Part shown: one piece after another, positions 24,861 to 36,670 of the stretch
Numbering within the stretch: the first letter of the stretch is position 1
Layout: every line of letters starts with the position of its first letter
Source of the DNA: Nemania diffusa
Lineage: Eukaryota > Ascomycota > Sordariomycetes > Xylariales > Xylariaceae
DNA length: 64,000 nucleotides
Assembly: GCA_038501195.1 (NCBI GenBank)
Contig: JBBPUQ010000008.1
Location: forward strand, 1,716,001 to 1,780,000
Direction of reading: 5' to 3'
Program-made: the position numbers and the translations under genes
The notes under the pieces: generated by a model
Databases searched by the model: none
Seen by the model: only the letters and a program-made list of their open reading frames with translations
What the model was told of the DNA's origin: nothing

Positions 24861-24985
24861 TATAGTAAACTAATTTATAAGTTATAAATAAATCGATAGC
24901 TAGATATAAAAGCTATAAATATTATAGTAAGTTTTTATAATTAAAACAATAAAGCTTTATAAATTAATTTAAAATAACTTAAATT
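24861..24985 (+). repeat. 125-bp direct repeat, left copy at block edge
   Basis: Aligns without gaps to 25236-25360. By eye the differences are C/T or G/A. The left copy is the less mutated one and marks the exact left edge of the AT block. It may be the end of a degenerate LTR element. Confidence 0.75.
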
Positions 24986-25235
24986 AAAAACAAAAAATAA
25001 AAAACTAAAAATATAACTTATTATTTTAATTATTAATTTTTTTTTTTTTATTAATTATAAAAAAAATAAATAAATAAAAATAATATTATAATTATTATAA
25101 TTATATTTTAAAAAATATATATTATAATATAAAAGTTATATAATAAATTTAATAAATTTATAAAATTATTTATTTATAATATATTTTAAAATATTATAAT
25201 TATAATAAATAAAATTTATATTAAAAAAATATAAA

Positions 25236-25360
25236 TATAATAAATTAATTTATAAGTTATAAATAAATTAATAATTAAATATAAAAATTATAAATATTAT
25301 AATAAATTTTTATAACTAAAATAATAAAGTTTTATAAATTAGTTTAAAATAGCTTAAATT
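25236..25360 (+). repeat. 125-bp direct repeat, right copy
   Basis: Second copy of the repeat at 24861-24985, offset by 375 bases and in the same orientation. It is more mutated than the left copy. Confidence 0.75.
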
Positions 25361-27031
25361 TATATTTAATTTAATTATTTTTATTAATTTTAATATAATA
25401 TATATAAAATTATTACTATTTTATATTATTTATATTAGTTTTTATTGTTTAACTAATATTATTTTTTATTATTTTTTAATAATATAAATAAAAATTTTTT
25501 TTATTTTTATTAGTTTTTTTTATTTTATTTTTATTTTTATTAATTATTTTAATAAATAAAAAAGCTAATTTTATAATATATTAATAATATATTAATAAAT
25601 AATAACTATATTTTTTTTTTTATTTATATTTATATTTATTTTATATTGTTTTAATTTTAAATTATTAAATTAGTTTATTTTATTTTATTTATTTATTTAA
25701 ACTATAAATATTATATATATAAAATAAAATTTAATATATTATTAATATTTTATAATTATTATAATAATATTTTATAAAAATTTTATTAATATTATTATTA
25801 CTGCTATTACTATAGTTACTATTATTTATAAAAAAATATTTAAATTATATAAAAAAAATAAATAAAAATAATTTTTATATATTTTTTTTATTTTTATTTT
25901 ATTATTTTTATATATTAGTTTTAATTTATTAAAACTATATAAATTAAAATTTATTATAATAATTGTTTTAACTAAATTATTTAAATAAATTTTATAAGTT
26001 TTTTTTAACTTTTTTATAATATATTTATATTTTATTAATATTATATTAAAAATTTAATAATTATTATATTATAAATATTAATTTTAAATTTAAAAAATAT
26101 ATATAATATATTATTTTTTATAAAAAAAAAAAAAAATAACTATATTATTATAAATAAAATTAATATTTTATATATTATATATATTTTATTAATATATTGT
26201 TAATATTATAATAATTAAATATTAATAATTTAAAAGTTTATATTTAATAAATTATTTTTATTAATATTTAATAAATTATTTAAATTAAATATATTTTTAA
26301 AAATATTTATAAATTTTATAAAGTTATAAATAAGTTTTATATATTTTTTATATTTTTTTTATATTTTATAAATTTATTGTTAATAATTTATAAAATTTTA
26401 ATAAAAATATTTTAATATATTGTTTATATTATATATTTTAATAATTTTTTTAATAATATTACTATTAAAATTTTATTTATTTTTAATAATAAAGTTTAAA
26501 TTTTATATAATATAAATATATTTATTTTAATTTATAAAATTAATATTTAAAAAAATTATAATATATATTTAAATTATTTTTAATTTATTAAATTATAATT
26601 TATAATTAAATTATTTAATATAAATAAATAAATATTTTTTTAACTTTAAATTAATTTTTTATATTTAATATAAATTATTTTATAATTATAAAATTATTAA
26701 AAATAAAATATTTTTAATTTATTAAATTATAACTAATAAATTTAAACTTTAATAAATTTAATAATAATATTTTAATTTAATTTAAAAAGTTTGTTTTTTT
26801 AAATTTATTTTTATATAAAAATAAATTATATAATAGTTATAAATAATTTAAATATATAATTTAATTAATTTATTAAATTATATTTAATTTAATTATATTT
26901 TTAATAATTTAATAAAAATGTTTTATTAATTTAATAAGTTTTTTTTTAAATTAATTTTTTATATATAATAAAAGTTTATATTATAATTATAAATATATTA
27001 ATTATATAACTTTTATAATTTATTAAATTAT

Positions 27032-27036
27032 TTTAG
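27032..27036. repeat. Target-site duplication TTTAG, left
   Basis: TTTAG immediately precedes the left LTR (starts at 27037) and is repeated immediately after the right LTR at 28687-28691. A 5-bp duplication is normal for LTR-element integration. Confidence 0.8.
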
Positions 27037-27319
27037 TGTAAGGGGAGTGCAAGGGCACTAGAGGGCGCGAAGCGCAGGGCCGAAGGCCAAAGGCTGTACG
27101 AAGCAGTAGAATTGGTAAAATAGTAAGATTGATTTGTTAGAAAAAAGGTAGGTGGACCTGGCAGGGCTAGGGTCCTTGGCTATATAGGTTGGTGGGCTAG
27201 GCTACAGGCTAGTCAGGTGACTGCAGGTCAGGTGACCTGTTGGGTGACCAACAGGACTGCAGGCCAGGTGCCTGACCTATAGGTCAGGCAACCAACAGAC
27301 CCCCTTGGGTACTGTAACA
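27037..27319. repeat. Left LTR, unmutated copy
   Basis: GC-balanced 283-bp LTR with strong dyads. One hairpin has 8-bp arms CCTGTTGG/CCAACAGG around GTGA (27236-27255). A perfect palindrome with arms TGCCTGACC/GGTCAGGCA around TATA lies at 27269-27290. A smaller GGCC-GAA-GGCC dyad lies near 27080. Confidence 0.88.
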
Positions 27320-27484
27320 AAATGCCGGGCAACAAATAAAACCTTGGTGACCTCACCAACTCTAATTAATCCAACATGTCCTATGTCCCGACGCCAGCGT
27401 CCCAACGCTGCCGTCCCAACGCTATCCCGAAATTTTGGTTCCATGTCTTGGTCCTTGACTGTATAGCTAGCTGTACCTGCGAGT

Positions 27485-27588
27485 AGGTCTGCAAACAGGT
27501 CTGTGAATAGGTCTGCAAACAGGTCTGCGAATAGGTCTGCAAACAGGTCTACGAATAGGTCTGCAAACAGGTCTGCGAATAGGTCTAG
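27485..27588 (+). repeat. 12-bp tandem repeat inside the short LTR element
   Basis: Eight full copies plus a partial one of a 12-bp unit, alternating AGGTCTGCAAAC and AGGTCTGCGAAT with single-base variants, so the higher-order period is 24. It lies in the unmutated half of the element. Confidence 0.9.
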
Positions 27589-28403
27589 TCGGCTAGAGGT
27601 CCTAGTAGGTTTGTAAAGCTAGGAAGGTCTAGTAATAGGTTTGGTGGCTAAGTGACTTGTATAGCTAGCCGAGTCTGGTTGTTGCGCCGATTGGTCTGCA
27701 GAACTAGCGGCGACGCAGAAGAAGTGGTTGAACAACCGCGTTCAGGTCGAATCTGTAAGTCGAATTCGTGGTTCTACAACTTCAAAGCCGTCGAGCGGTC
27801 CGATAATGCAACACGTTGTCATTATTAAGAGCTGCACACGTACTAGCCCACCCGAAACGTTGAAATAGTCGACCAAATGCTGTTATGTCTAAATTACCGT
27901 AGTAAAATACGAAACGCCAACACGTTGTATGTACGTAAAATACTGTAGCAAAAATACGAACGTATTATTATATGTCCAAAAAGTAAAACAACAGGCACTA
28001 ACACGTTGTATGTCCGAAGCAGGAAATGGTTTGGTTCTAGTACGAACAGCTAGCGAAAGCGTCGCAAATAGTAACTACTTAGCTAATGTTATATGTCAGT
28101 CGGCTAAAAATATTTCTTACAACAGTAGCGAGCAAGCTATATATGTACTAACTTAGCTTACAACTAGATTTATATAAAAAGATTCGCTAAGTTTATACAA
28201 AAAAATGTCAAACACGCTTCAAAATAACGTTTTGTTGTATACATACAGGGTTTTCATTTATAAACAGCAGTTTTAAACTACTAAATACTCTAAAGCTATT
28301 GTTACTAAAATTTTTGCAATAATATATTAACAAAAAAAGTCTAAGTAGTAGTTAGCTTAGATATAAATTAGTTTTAATCAACTATTTTTATAAAAGCACT
28401 ATT

Positions 28404-28686
28404 TGTAAAAAGAATATAAAAGTACTAAAGGACACAAAATATAAAACTAAAAACTAAAAGCTATATAAAACAGTAAAATTAATAAAATAATAAAATTGAT
28501 TTGTTAAAAAAAAAATAAGTAGATTTAATAAAGCTAAAGTTTTTAGCTATATAAGTTAATAAGTTAAGCTATAAGCTAATTAAATAACTACAAATTAAGT
28601 GATTTGTTAAATAATTAATAAAACTACAAACTAAATGTTTGATTTATAAATTAAGCAATTAATAAACCTTTTTAAGTACTGTAATA
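28404..28686. repeat. Right LTR, RIP-saturated copy
   Basis: Same length as the left LTR and collinear base for base. All changes relative to the left copy are G to A or C to T. The hairpin arms of the left LTR are destroyed here. Confidence 0.88.
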
Positions 28687-28691
28687 TTTAG
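28687..28691. repeat. Target-site duplication TTTAG, right
   Basis: Identical to 27032-27036 and directly abuts the right LTR. Confidence 0.8.
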
Positions 28692-31256
28692 TTAAAATAA
28701 ATTTAATTAATTTAAAAAAAAATATTTTAATTAATTTAATTAATTATTATTTATATATTTAAATTAATTATTTATATTTAATATAAATTATTTTTTAATT
28801 ATAATAAGTTTAAAAATAAAACTTTATAATATTATTAAATTATATTTAAAAATTAATATTTTAAAAGTTTAATTTTTATTTTTAATATTTTTATATTATA
28901 TATATATTATATAGTGCTTTTTTTAAAACTATATTTTATATATATATTATAAAAAATCTTTAAATTTATAAACTAATTTTATAATATAATTAATATTTTA
29001 TATTTTAAAAAAACATTTATATAAAATTAAAATAAAAATATATTATTTAATATATAATTTAAATTATTTTTTTAATTAAATAATTTATTTATATAATATA
29101 TTAAATATATAAAACTTTTTATTATTTTAATTATAATATTTATATTAGTTTAATTTTTATTTATTTTATTAATATAAAAAAATAAACAAAAATAATTTTT
29201 TAAAACTAAAAATTATATACAATTTTTTGTTAATTTAGTAGTTTTAAATTTATAACTATTAATAGCTTTTTTATTTATATATATTATTTTTTTAAAATAT
29301 AAAAAGTTATATTATATTAATATAAATATTATATTAATAATTTATATATTATATATATTTTTTTTATATATTATTTTATTATTAATTAATTATTTTAATA
29401 ATTTTAATAAAATTAGCTATTTTTTAAAACTATAGTTTAAATATAAAAATAAATAAATAATATTTTAAATTAATTATTAAATATAAAAACTTTTAAATAT
29501 TATAATATTAAAATATAAATTTATATAAATTAATTAAAAAATTAAAAAATATAATATTAATATTAAATTTTAAACTTTATTTTATATATAGCTATATATT
29601 TTATTAAATATATATTAAATTAAATTTTTTTATATTAACTATAATATAATATTTTATTTTAAATATTAATTTTTAAAATATTTTATAACTAATTTATATA
29701 TTTAATAAATTAATTTTATTATATTAGTTTATAATAATTATATATAGTTTTTATTTTTAATAAAATAAACTATTTATATTTAAAAATATTTTATGAAATA
29801 TTTTATAAAAAGATTTATTAATTTAAATATATATTAATTATTATTTTAATATTAAAATATAAAAAAATATTTATTAAATTATTATTAATAAAAATTATTT
29901 AATAAATTTAAAAATAAATATTTTAATTAATTATTGCTATTAATATATTATATAATATTTATAATAATAATAAATTATATATTAATATATTAATTAAATT
30001 AATTTTTATTATTATATTATTAATATATATAATAATTATATTTAAAATTTAATAGTTATAATTTTAATTATATTTATATATAATAGTTTTTTTTTTATTA
30101 TTTAAAAATAATTATAAATTTATTTTTTTATAATAAAAAAATATAAATATTAATTTTTATTTAATAAATTTTTTTTATATTAAAAATTATTAATATTTAT
30201 ATTTAATATATTTATAAATAAATATATTAATAATTTTTTAATATTAAAAAGTAAATATATTTTATTAAATTTATTAAATAAATTATATTATTAATTAAAA
30301 TTAAATATTATATTTATAAATAAAAAATAAAAAAATATATAATTATATAATTTTAAAATAATTTAAAAATTTATTAAAAAAACTTTATTAATTAAAACTA
30401 TTATAAAATAAAAATTTAAATATTTTATAATATATTTAATTTTATAATATAATATTATTTTTTTTTAAATTATTTTATTAATTAATTAAAAATTTTTTGT
30501 TATTTTTTATTTAAAAAACTAAATTTTTATTAATATTATATTAATTTTAATTTTTAAAAGTTTTAAATATATTTTTTTGCTGTTTTTTTTTTAGTTTTAA
30601 ATTAAATTTAAAATATTTATTAATTAATTATAAATTTAATATATTTTAAATATTTTATTTTATTTTATTATTAAAAATATAAATATAAAATTATTTAAAT
30701 AATATATAAAATATTTTATATTTAATAGTAATTTAAATATTTAATAAAAACTTTTTATAAATATATTAAATAAAAAAAAAGCTATATAAAAATTAAATAA
30801 TAAATAGTTTTTATAAAAACTAAATAATTAAAAAACTAAATAATAATATTATAATTTTATTATTAAAATAATTTAAAATATATTTTTTAAATTTTTTTTA
30901 ATTAAATATATATTTTAGTTAATTTTTTATATTAAATTAAATATATTTTATATTATAATATATTTAAATATATTATATTTAATTTAAATATAGTTATTTA
31001 TTAATTTATTATTAAAATAAAATAAATAATATATTTTATATTAATTATTATTTTTTTTAAATATTAAATTAAAAAAAAAGCTATATAATAATATTTTTAT
31101 TTTTATTTTAAATAGTTAATTTAAATATAAATTTTTAATTATTTATTTTAAAATAAATTAATAATTTTTTTTTATTAATTTTAAATTTAAAAATATTACT
31201 AATATTAATAATAAATTATATTTTAGTTATATTTTATATTAAAAAAATATTTATTA

Positions 31257-31564
31257 TATTAAACTAATAACTTAATAAAACTTATATATATATATTAAAT
31301 ATATATAACTAAGATTTAAACTAGGATCTTTATTAAATAATCAAATAAATAAAAAATATAAAAACTTTTTAAAATTTATAAAACTTATAAGTTTTATATA
31401 TATATATATATAAATAATTTATATATAACTTTTTTAATTATATTTTTTTTAATAAAATATATATATAAATTAATATAAAATTTTAAAACTTAAAAACAAA
31501 CTTTAAACTTTATAAATTATTTCGAATTTTTTTATATATATATATATAAAAAGTTTTATTAATA
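31257..31564. repeat. Outer element LTR, left
   Basis: The less mutated copy; it still holds a TAGGATC word and a TTCGAA word that are AT-only in the right copy. Contains long TA microsatellite runs. Confidence 0.75.
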
Positions 31565-32553
31565 TTAATTAATAATTATAAAATATAATTATAAATTAAT
31601 AAAATAAAAAAGCAAAGTTTAACTATAAAGTAGCTTTTATATTAGATTTTTTATTTTTTATATAAAAAATAAACTATTATTTAAATTAATTAATAAAAAA
31701 AAAATTAAATTAACTATTAAATAAAAAAACTTAACTATTATAAAATTAAGAACTTTTTTTATATAATATTTAGTTATTTTTATATAAAAATTAATAAAAC
31801 TATAAATTATTTTATTTATTTATTTATTTTTATATTTTTATATTTTTTTTTTTTATAACTATATTAAAACTTGCAATAAAATTAGTTATAGTAGCTATAA
31901 CTATAGTAACTAAAACTAACTATTTTAAATTTTCGAATAAAAAACTATATTTATTTTTATATAAAAATATAACTAAAAAAAACAATATTAATATTTTCAA
32001 ATAAAAAAATAAAACTGATTTTAAATATTAAAATATTACTATTAATTTAAACAATTTAATTATTTTAATATAAATGTTTATATATTTTATATAATATTTA
32101 AAAAAATATATATAACTAAAAATTAAAAATAAATAGTTTATATAAATATTTATAATAAACTTCAAAAATTAAATAAAATTTATATTTATAAATATTATTT
32201 ATATATTTAAATATATATTTGTTATAATAGCTATAAACAATAAAAAAATCAAAATATATAAAAATATATATAACAATAAATTTATATATATATTTAAAAA
32301 ATTTAGTAATAATAATAATAATAAAAAATTAAATAATAATATATTTATATAAATAGTTTTAATATTTATATTAATAAATATATTAAAATTTTTAATTATA
32401 TAAATAAACTATTTAATATTATAACTAGTTATATTAAAACTAATAATATTAATATATATTTTAATATTTAATATAAATAATTAAATATTTAGTTTTTTTA
32501 TATAAATAAAAATTTAAAAATTTATATTTATTTTTAAAATTTTTATTATATAT

Positions 32554-32757
32554 TGTTACAAGCTATATAAGCTGTTAAATCTAGCTTGTAAATATAGTTT
32601 TAAATAATCGCTAAAACTGTATTAACTGTATATACTAAACTATTTAGCTGCTTTAAAATATAATATATATACTAAAAAAACTTTTTTTTTTTTTTTTTTA
32701 AATTAAATTATAAATAGTATATATTTATAGCTACTAAGTTTTAACTTATTATATATA
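32554..32757 (+). repeat. Gypsy relic 5' LTR
   Basis: Keeps more G and C than the 3' copy (for example AGCTGTTAAATCTAGC). The right boundary is estimated from where similarity to the 3' copy ends. Confidence 0.75.
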
Positions 32758-33894
32758 ATTTAATTTTATTTACTTAAACAGCAAATATATAGCTATTTAA
32801 TTATATAGTATTAAAAATTTATAAAAAAATAACTTTTATTGTAAAAACAAAAAAGCAAAAGTAAAATAAAACAATTAAGTATATAAAATATTGTTTTTAA
32901 ACTATTTGCTATTATAAAAAAAAAAATAAAAAAATAACTAAACATTATAAATATATTTTTAAGTTTTTTAGTTGTTAATATTTAATACGAACTATATTAT
33001 TGTTTAAATAGTTTATAAGCAGTAAATAAGCAGCTTAAAGTTAAAACTTCGATTTTAACGCTGACCTTAACGTTAACTTTTAGCTTTTTTTTTTTAACTT
33101 TAACAATAAATATATTTAATATATCGATTAAACAAAGAAAAAATAGCTTAAATATAAATAATTACGAAAATATTAAAAAAAAACTTTTTATTTAATTAAA
33201 AAAGTTTTTAAAAAACTAAATTAAGTTTTTTATATAAAAAACAGTTATTAAATATAAATTAAATAAAAATATTAAATTTATTAACAATAATTAAAATAAA
33301 TTTTATATTATTAATAAACTATTTAATAATATAGCAAAAGTAGTAGCAGTGTTATTTTTTATTACAAAAAAATATATTAATAATTATAATTTAATAGAAT
33401 TTTTGAATTATTTTTATAACTATTACTTTGATATAAACTATTTAAAAAAAGCAATGTAAAAGCTACTAAAATTCTGCTAAAAAAAAAAGCAATTTTTTTT
33501 AAAGTTTTTTTTTAGCTAAAAAAAAACTTTAATTAATATAAAAAATATGTTATAAAACAATTTTATTAAACTAGTTATATTAAAAAAAATTATTTGCTTT
33601 TTTTTAATAAACAAGCTAATATTTGTTTTGTTTTTTTTTAACTATATAAATTAAATATATAAAGTTATAACTATTGCTAAAAAGTTAAAAAGTTGCAATT
33701 ATATTATATATATATAAAGCTTTAGCTAAAAAAGCACAAGCTTTTATTTAAATATAAAGTTAAAAAAAATAAATATAGAAAAAAATATTCTAATAATAAA
33801 TATAAACAGTATTAACTTTTAAACTATTAATAAATAATTAAAAATTTAATAAATATTTAAAAAAAAAAAAAACAAATAAAAAAAGAATAAAAAT

Positions 33895-33936
33895 TATTTG
33901 TACTATAAAAAAAGTAGCTATTTTGTAGCTTAATGT
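33895..33936 (+). pseudogene. Decayed gag CCHC zinc knuckle
   Basis: Read in the frame of 33895, the codon spacing of a CX2CX4HX4C zinc knuckle is intact. The first two Cys positions and the His position now read TAT, the last Cys is still TGT (33934-33936), and a stop codon sits just before it. Each change is one G-to-A or C-to-T step from the expected codon. It is in a different frame from pol, as is common for gag. Confidence 0.6.
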
Positions 33937-34863
33937 TTGCTAGCGCTTTTTGTGTGTAATATTAACATAAAAGCTGCTAATATATTAAAAGAAATAAAAA
34001 AACTTAAAAAAAAAATTCAAAAAAAAAAAAAAAATAGCTTTTAATTATAAATATAATTAAAAGTAAATTTATAAATTAATTTTTATAAGTTTTAAAATAA
34101 AGATTTAGCAATATATAAACAATATATTTTTTATAATAAACTTTATTTGCAATAAAACTTTAGTTGTTAAAACTTTAGTTGATTAAAGTTATAAATATAT
34201 ATATACTATAAATAGTTTTTTTGTTAAATATTTGTAGCTATTGCATATTTTTATTACTTTTTGTTACTTAAAGAAAATAGTAATAAAATATATATAAATT
34301 AAAAAAATAATATATATTAAAACAAATATAAATAAGTTTTAATAAAAAATATTAGTTTATATAATTTTATAACTAAAATATAATATTATTTTAAACAAAT
34401 TATAAATAAAAAAATTAAAAATAATTTATTTTGTTTATAAATATATAATTAATATTAATAAAACAAAAAGTTTCAAAATATAAAAAAATAGTTTTATATT
34501 TTAAATTAAAAATATTATATAAATAAAAAAAGCTTAATAATTAATTAAAATAGCATTTAATATAAAAATATAATAATTATACTATTTAAAAATAAATAAA
34601 TTTTTAGTTTTTGTTATTATATTTGTAAATATTACTAAAGTTTTAATATTTTTTATAGTTAACGCAATTAAAAGTCGACTTTTTAAAAAATTAATACTAT
34701 AAAAAAACAAATTGCTACTATATTATAAAAAAACAAATTATAAAATACTTTTATTTAAAAATAAAAAAAGCAAAAAATTAACAGTTTTATAAAAGCTTTT
34801 TTATAAAATATTTAAAAATAAATTAATTATTTTAAAAAAAATATTAATAAAATTATTTAATAA

Positions 34864-36670
34864 AAGCTATATTTATATTAATAACTTATTAGTAAAAACT
34901 TTTGTACTATTTATAAAAAAACTAAAAAATAGTTTATAATTTTATATTAATTATAAAGTATTTAATATTATAACTAAAATAAATAAATATTTATTTTTGT
35001 TAATAAAAAAAACTTTAACAAATTTTTTAAAAGTTAAATAATTTATTAAGTTAAATATATAAACTACTTTTTACAAATTTAAAATTAAAAAAAAAAACAA
35101 ATAAAAAATAATATTTCAAACTAAATTTAAATTTTTCGAATAATTAGTTATACTATTTAAACTTTTTAAAGCTTTAGCAATATTTTAACGTTATATTAAT
35201 ATTATTTTATATTAATACTTAAATATTTTTATATTTATATATATAAACAATATATTTATATAATTAAACAGTTTAAAAAAAAACTATATAAAAAAAATAA
35301 AACAAATATTTAGCTTTTTAAAAGCTGTAAAATTACATTTTAATATTAACAAATATAAATTTGCTATTATAAAAACTAAATATTTAAGTTTTATTATAAA
35401 AACAAAAAAAAAAATAAAAATAAATTTTAAAAAAATATATACTATTTATAAATAAAAAGCTTTTAAATTATTTAAAAATATATACAGTTTTTTAAAGTTT
35501 ATAAACTTTTATTAATAATTTATTAAAAATTATTTAAATTTTACTGCTTTTTTTTTTGTTTTAACAAAAAAAAGTACATTATTTTAATAAAAAAACAAAA
35601 AAGAAAATATTTTTAAAAAGTTTAAAAGCTTTTTTATATTAAAACTAATATTAACTTAGTACAATTTAAATAAAACAATAGTTTTAAAAATAAATTGTTT
35701 AAAAATAGCATATAAAAAATACTTGTTTTAATATAATAAACAAAAATTTTTTTATTTAATAATTTATTATTTATAAAAACTATTAAAAACTAAAAGTAAT
35801 TATAAAATTTATAATAAAAAACTATTAGCAATAATATATTATATAAAAATATAAAATAATAAATTATATAGTTTAAAAAAACTGTTTTAAATATTATTTA
35901 ATTATAAAAACTTTAAATATTTTATAATAATTAAACAATTTATAAAATAACAAATTAAATAATTAAAATTTTTAATTAATTTTTAGTTTATATTTATTTA
36001 TAAAATAAAAACTAATAATAAATAGCTAAATGTTTTATTAAAACAAAAGTAAAACTTATTTTTAAAAATAAATAAATAAATTTAAAAAAAAAAGCTTATA
36101 TTTTTATATTATAAATAATTAATTTTTAAATTAAAAAAATACTGCAATATTAATATATTAAATAATATAATAAATAATTTATTATTTAATTGTTATATTT
36201 TTATAAATAGCAATTTATAAATAATATAAAATATTGTTTTAAAAAAAGCTTTAAGCTATAAATTAGCAGTACAAACAATATAAAAAAACAAAAAAAAATT
36301 TCTGCAAAAACTTAAAATAAATAATAAAGCTTTAAATGTTTTTATTATAAAGTATAAATTAAAACTAAATAAAAGTTTTTATTATAAAAAATATATATAA
36401 ATATTAAATTAAAAACTATTTTAAATTAGCTTGATATAAAACTATTACAACTTTTTGTTAATTAAATATTTAAGCTATAATAATATAGTAGCTATATTAA
36501 ATAAAAGCTATTTTTAGTTTAAAATATATTAAATAATATATTATTTTATAACAAACTGTAATATATATAGTAAAAAAAACATTTAAAAATAATAAAAAAA
36601 AAAGCTTTTTAAGTTTTTACTTATTTTAAAACAATTTTAAAGCAAGCTTTTAATAAACTTTATAACAAAC
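34864..36670 (+). pseudogene. Decayed gypsy pol (reverse transcriptase to integrase)
   Basis: A single frame (that of 34943) carries relics of four landmarks. The conserved CIDYR-type block of gypsy reverse transcriptase lies at 34943-34966 (Cys codon now TAT, Asp codon now AAT). The YxDD box lies at 35240-35251 (both Asp codons now Asn). An integrase zinc-binding C-x2-C lies at 36557-36568 (one Cys now Tyr). The first Asp of the integrase catalytic triad, in an M-D-F-I-T-D-like context, lies at 36656-36658 (now AAC). The first two are 99 codons apart, the usual spacing in Ty3/gypsy enzymes. Many stops interrupt the frame; it is not functional. Confidence 0.78.

Larger units (their letters stand above)
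27037..28686. mobile_element. Short non-autonomous LTR element, half RIP-mutated
   Basis: A 1,650-bp element with two 283-bp LTRs (27037-27319 and 28404-28686), each beginning TGTA and ending CA (TA in the mutated copy), flanked by a perfect 5-bp target-site duplication. The 1,084-bp interior holds no coding sequence, so it resembles TRIM- or LARD-type non-autonomous elements. The LTRs align without a gap; at about 106 positions (hand count) they differ, and every difference is G to A or C to T from left to right. The left LTR and left interior keep normal composition; the interior becomes steadily more AT-rich from about 28,140 onward. Orientation and autonomous partner are unknown; no primer-binding site or polypurine tract was identified with confidence. 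Confidence 0.88.

Noticed and set aside
27478..27600. CRISPR-like repeat array
   Set aside because: The 12-bp units are directly abutting with no spacers; this is a simple tandem repeat in a eukaryotic element.
34874..34894. A TAT-ATT-AAT-AAC string that looks like a mutated YIDD reverse transcriptase box
   Set aside because: It lies upstream of the CIDYR block, whereas the true box must lie downstream. The position 99 codons after that block (35240-35251) fits instead.
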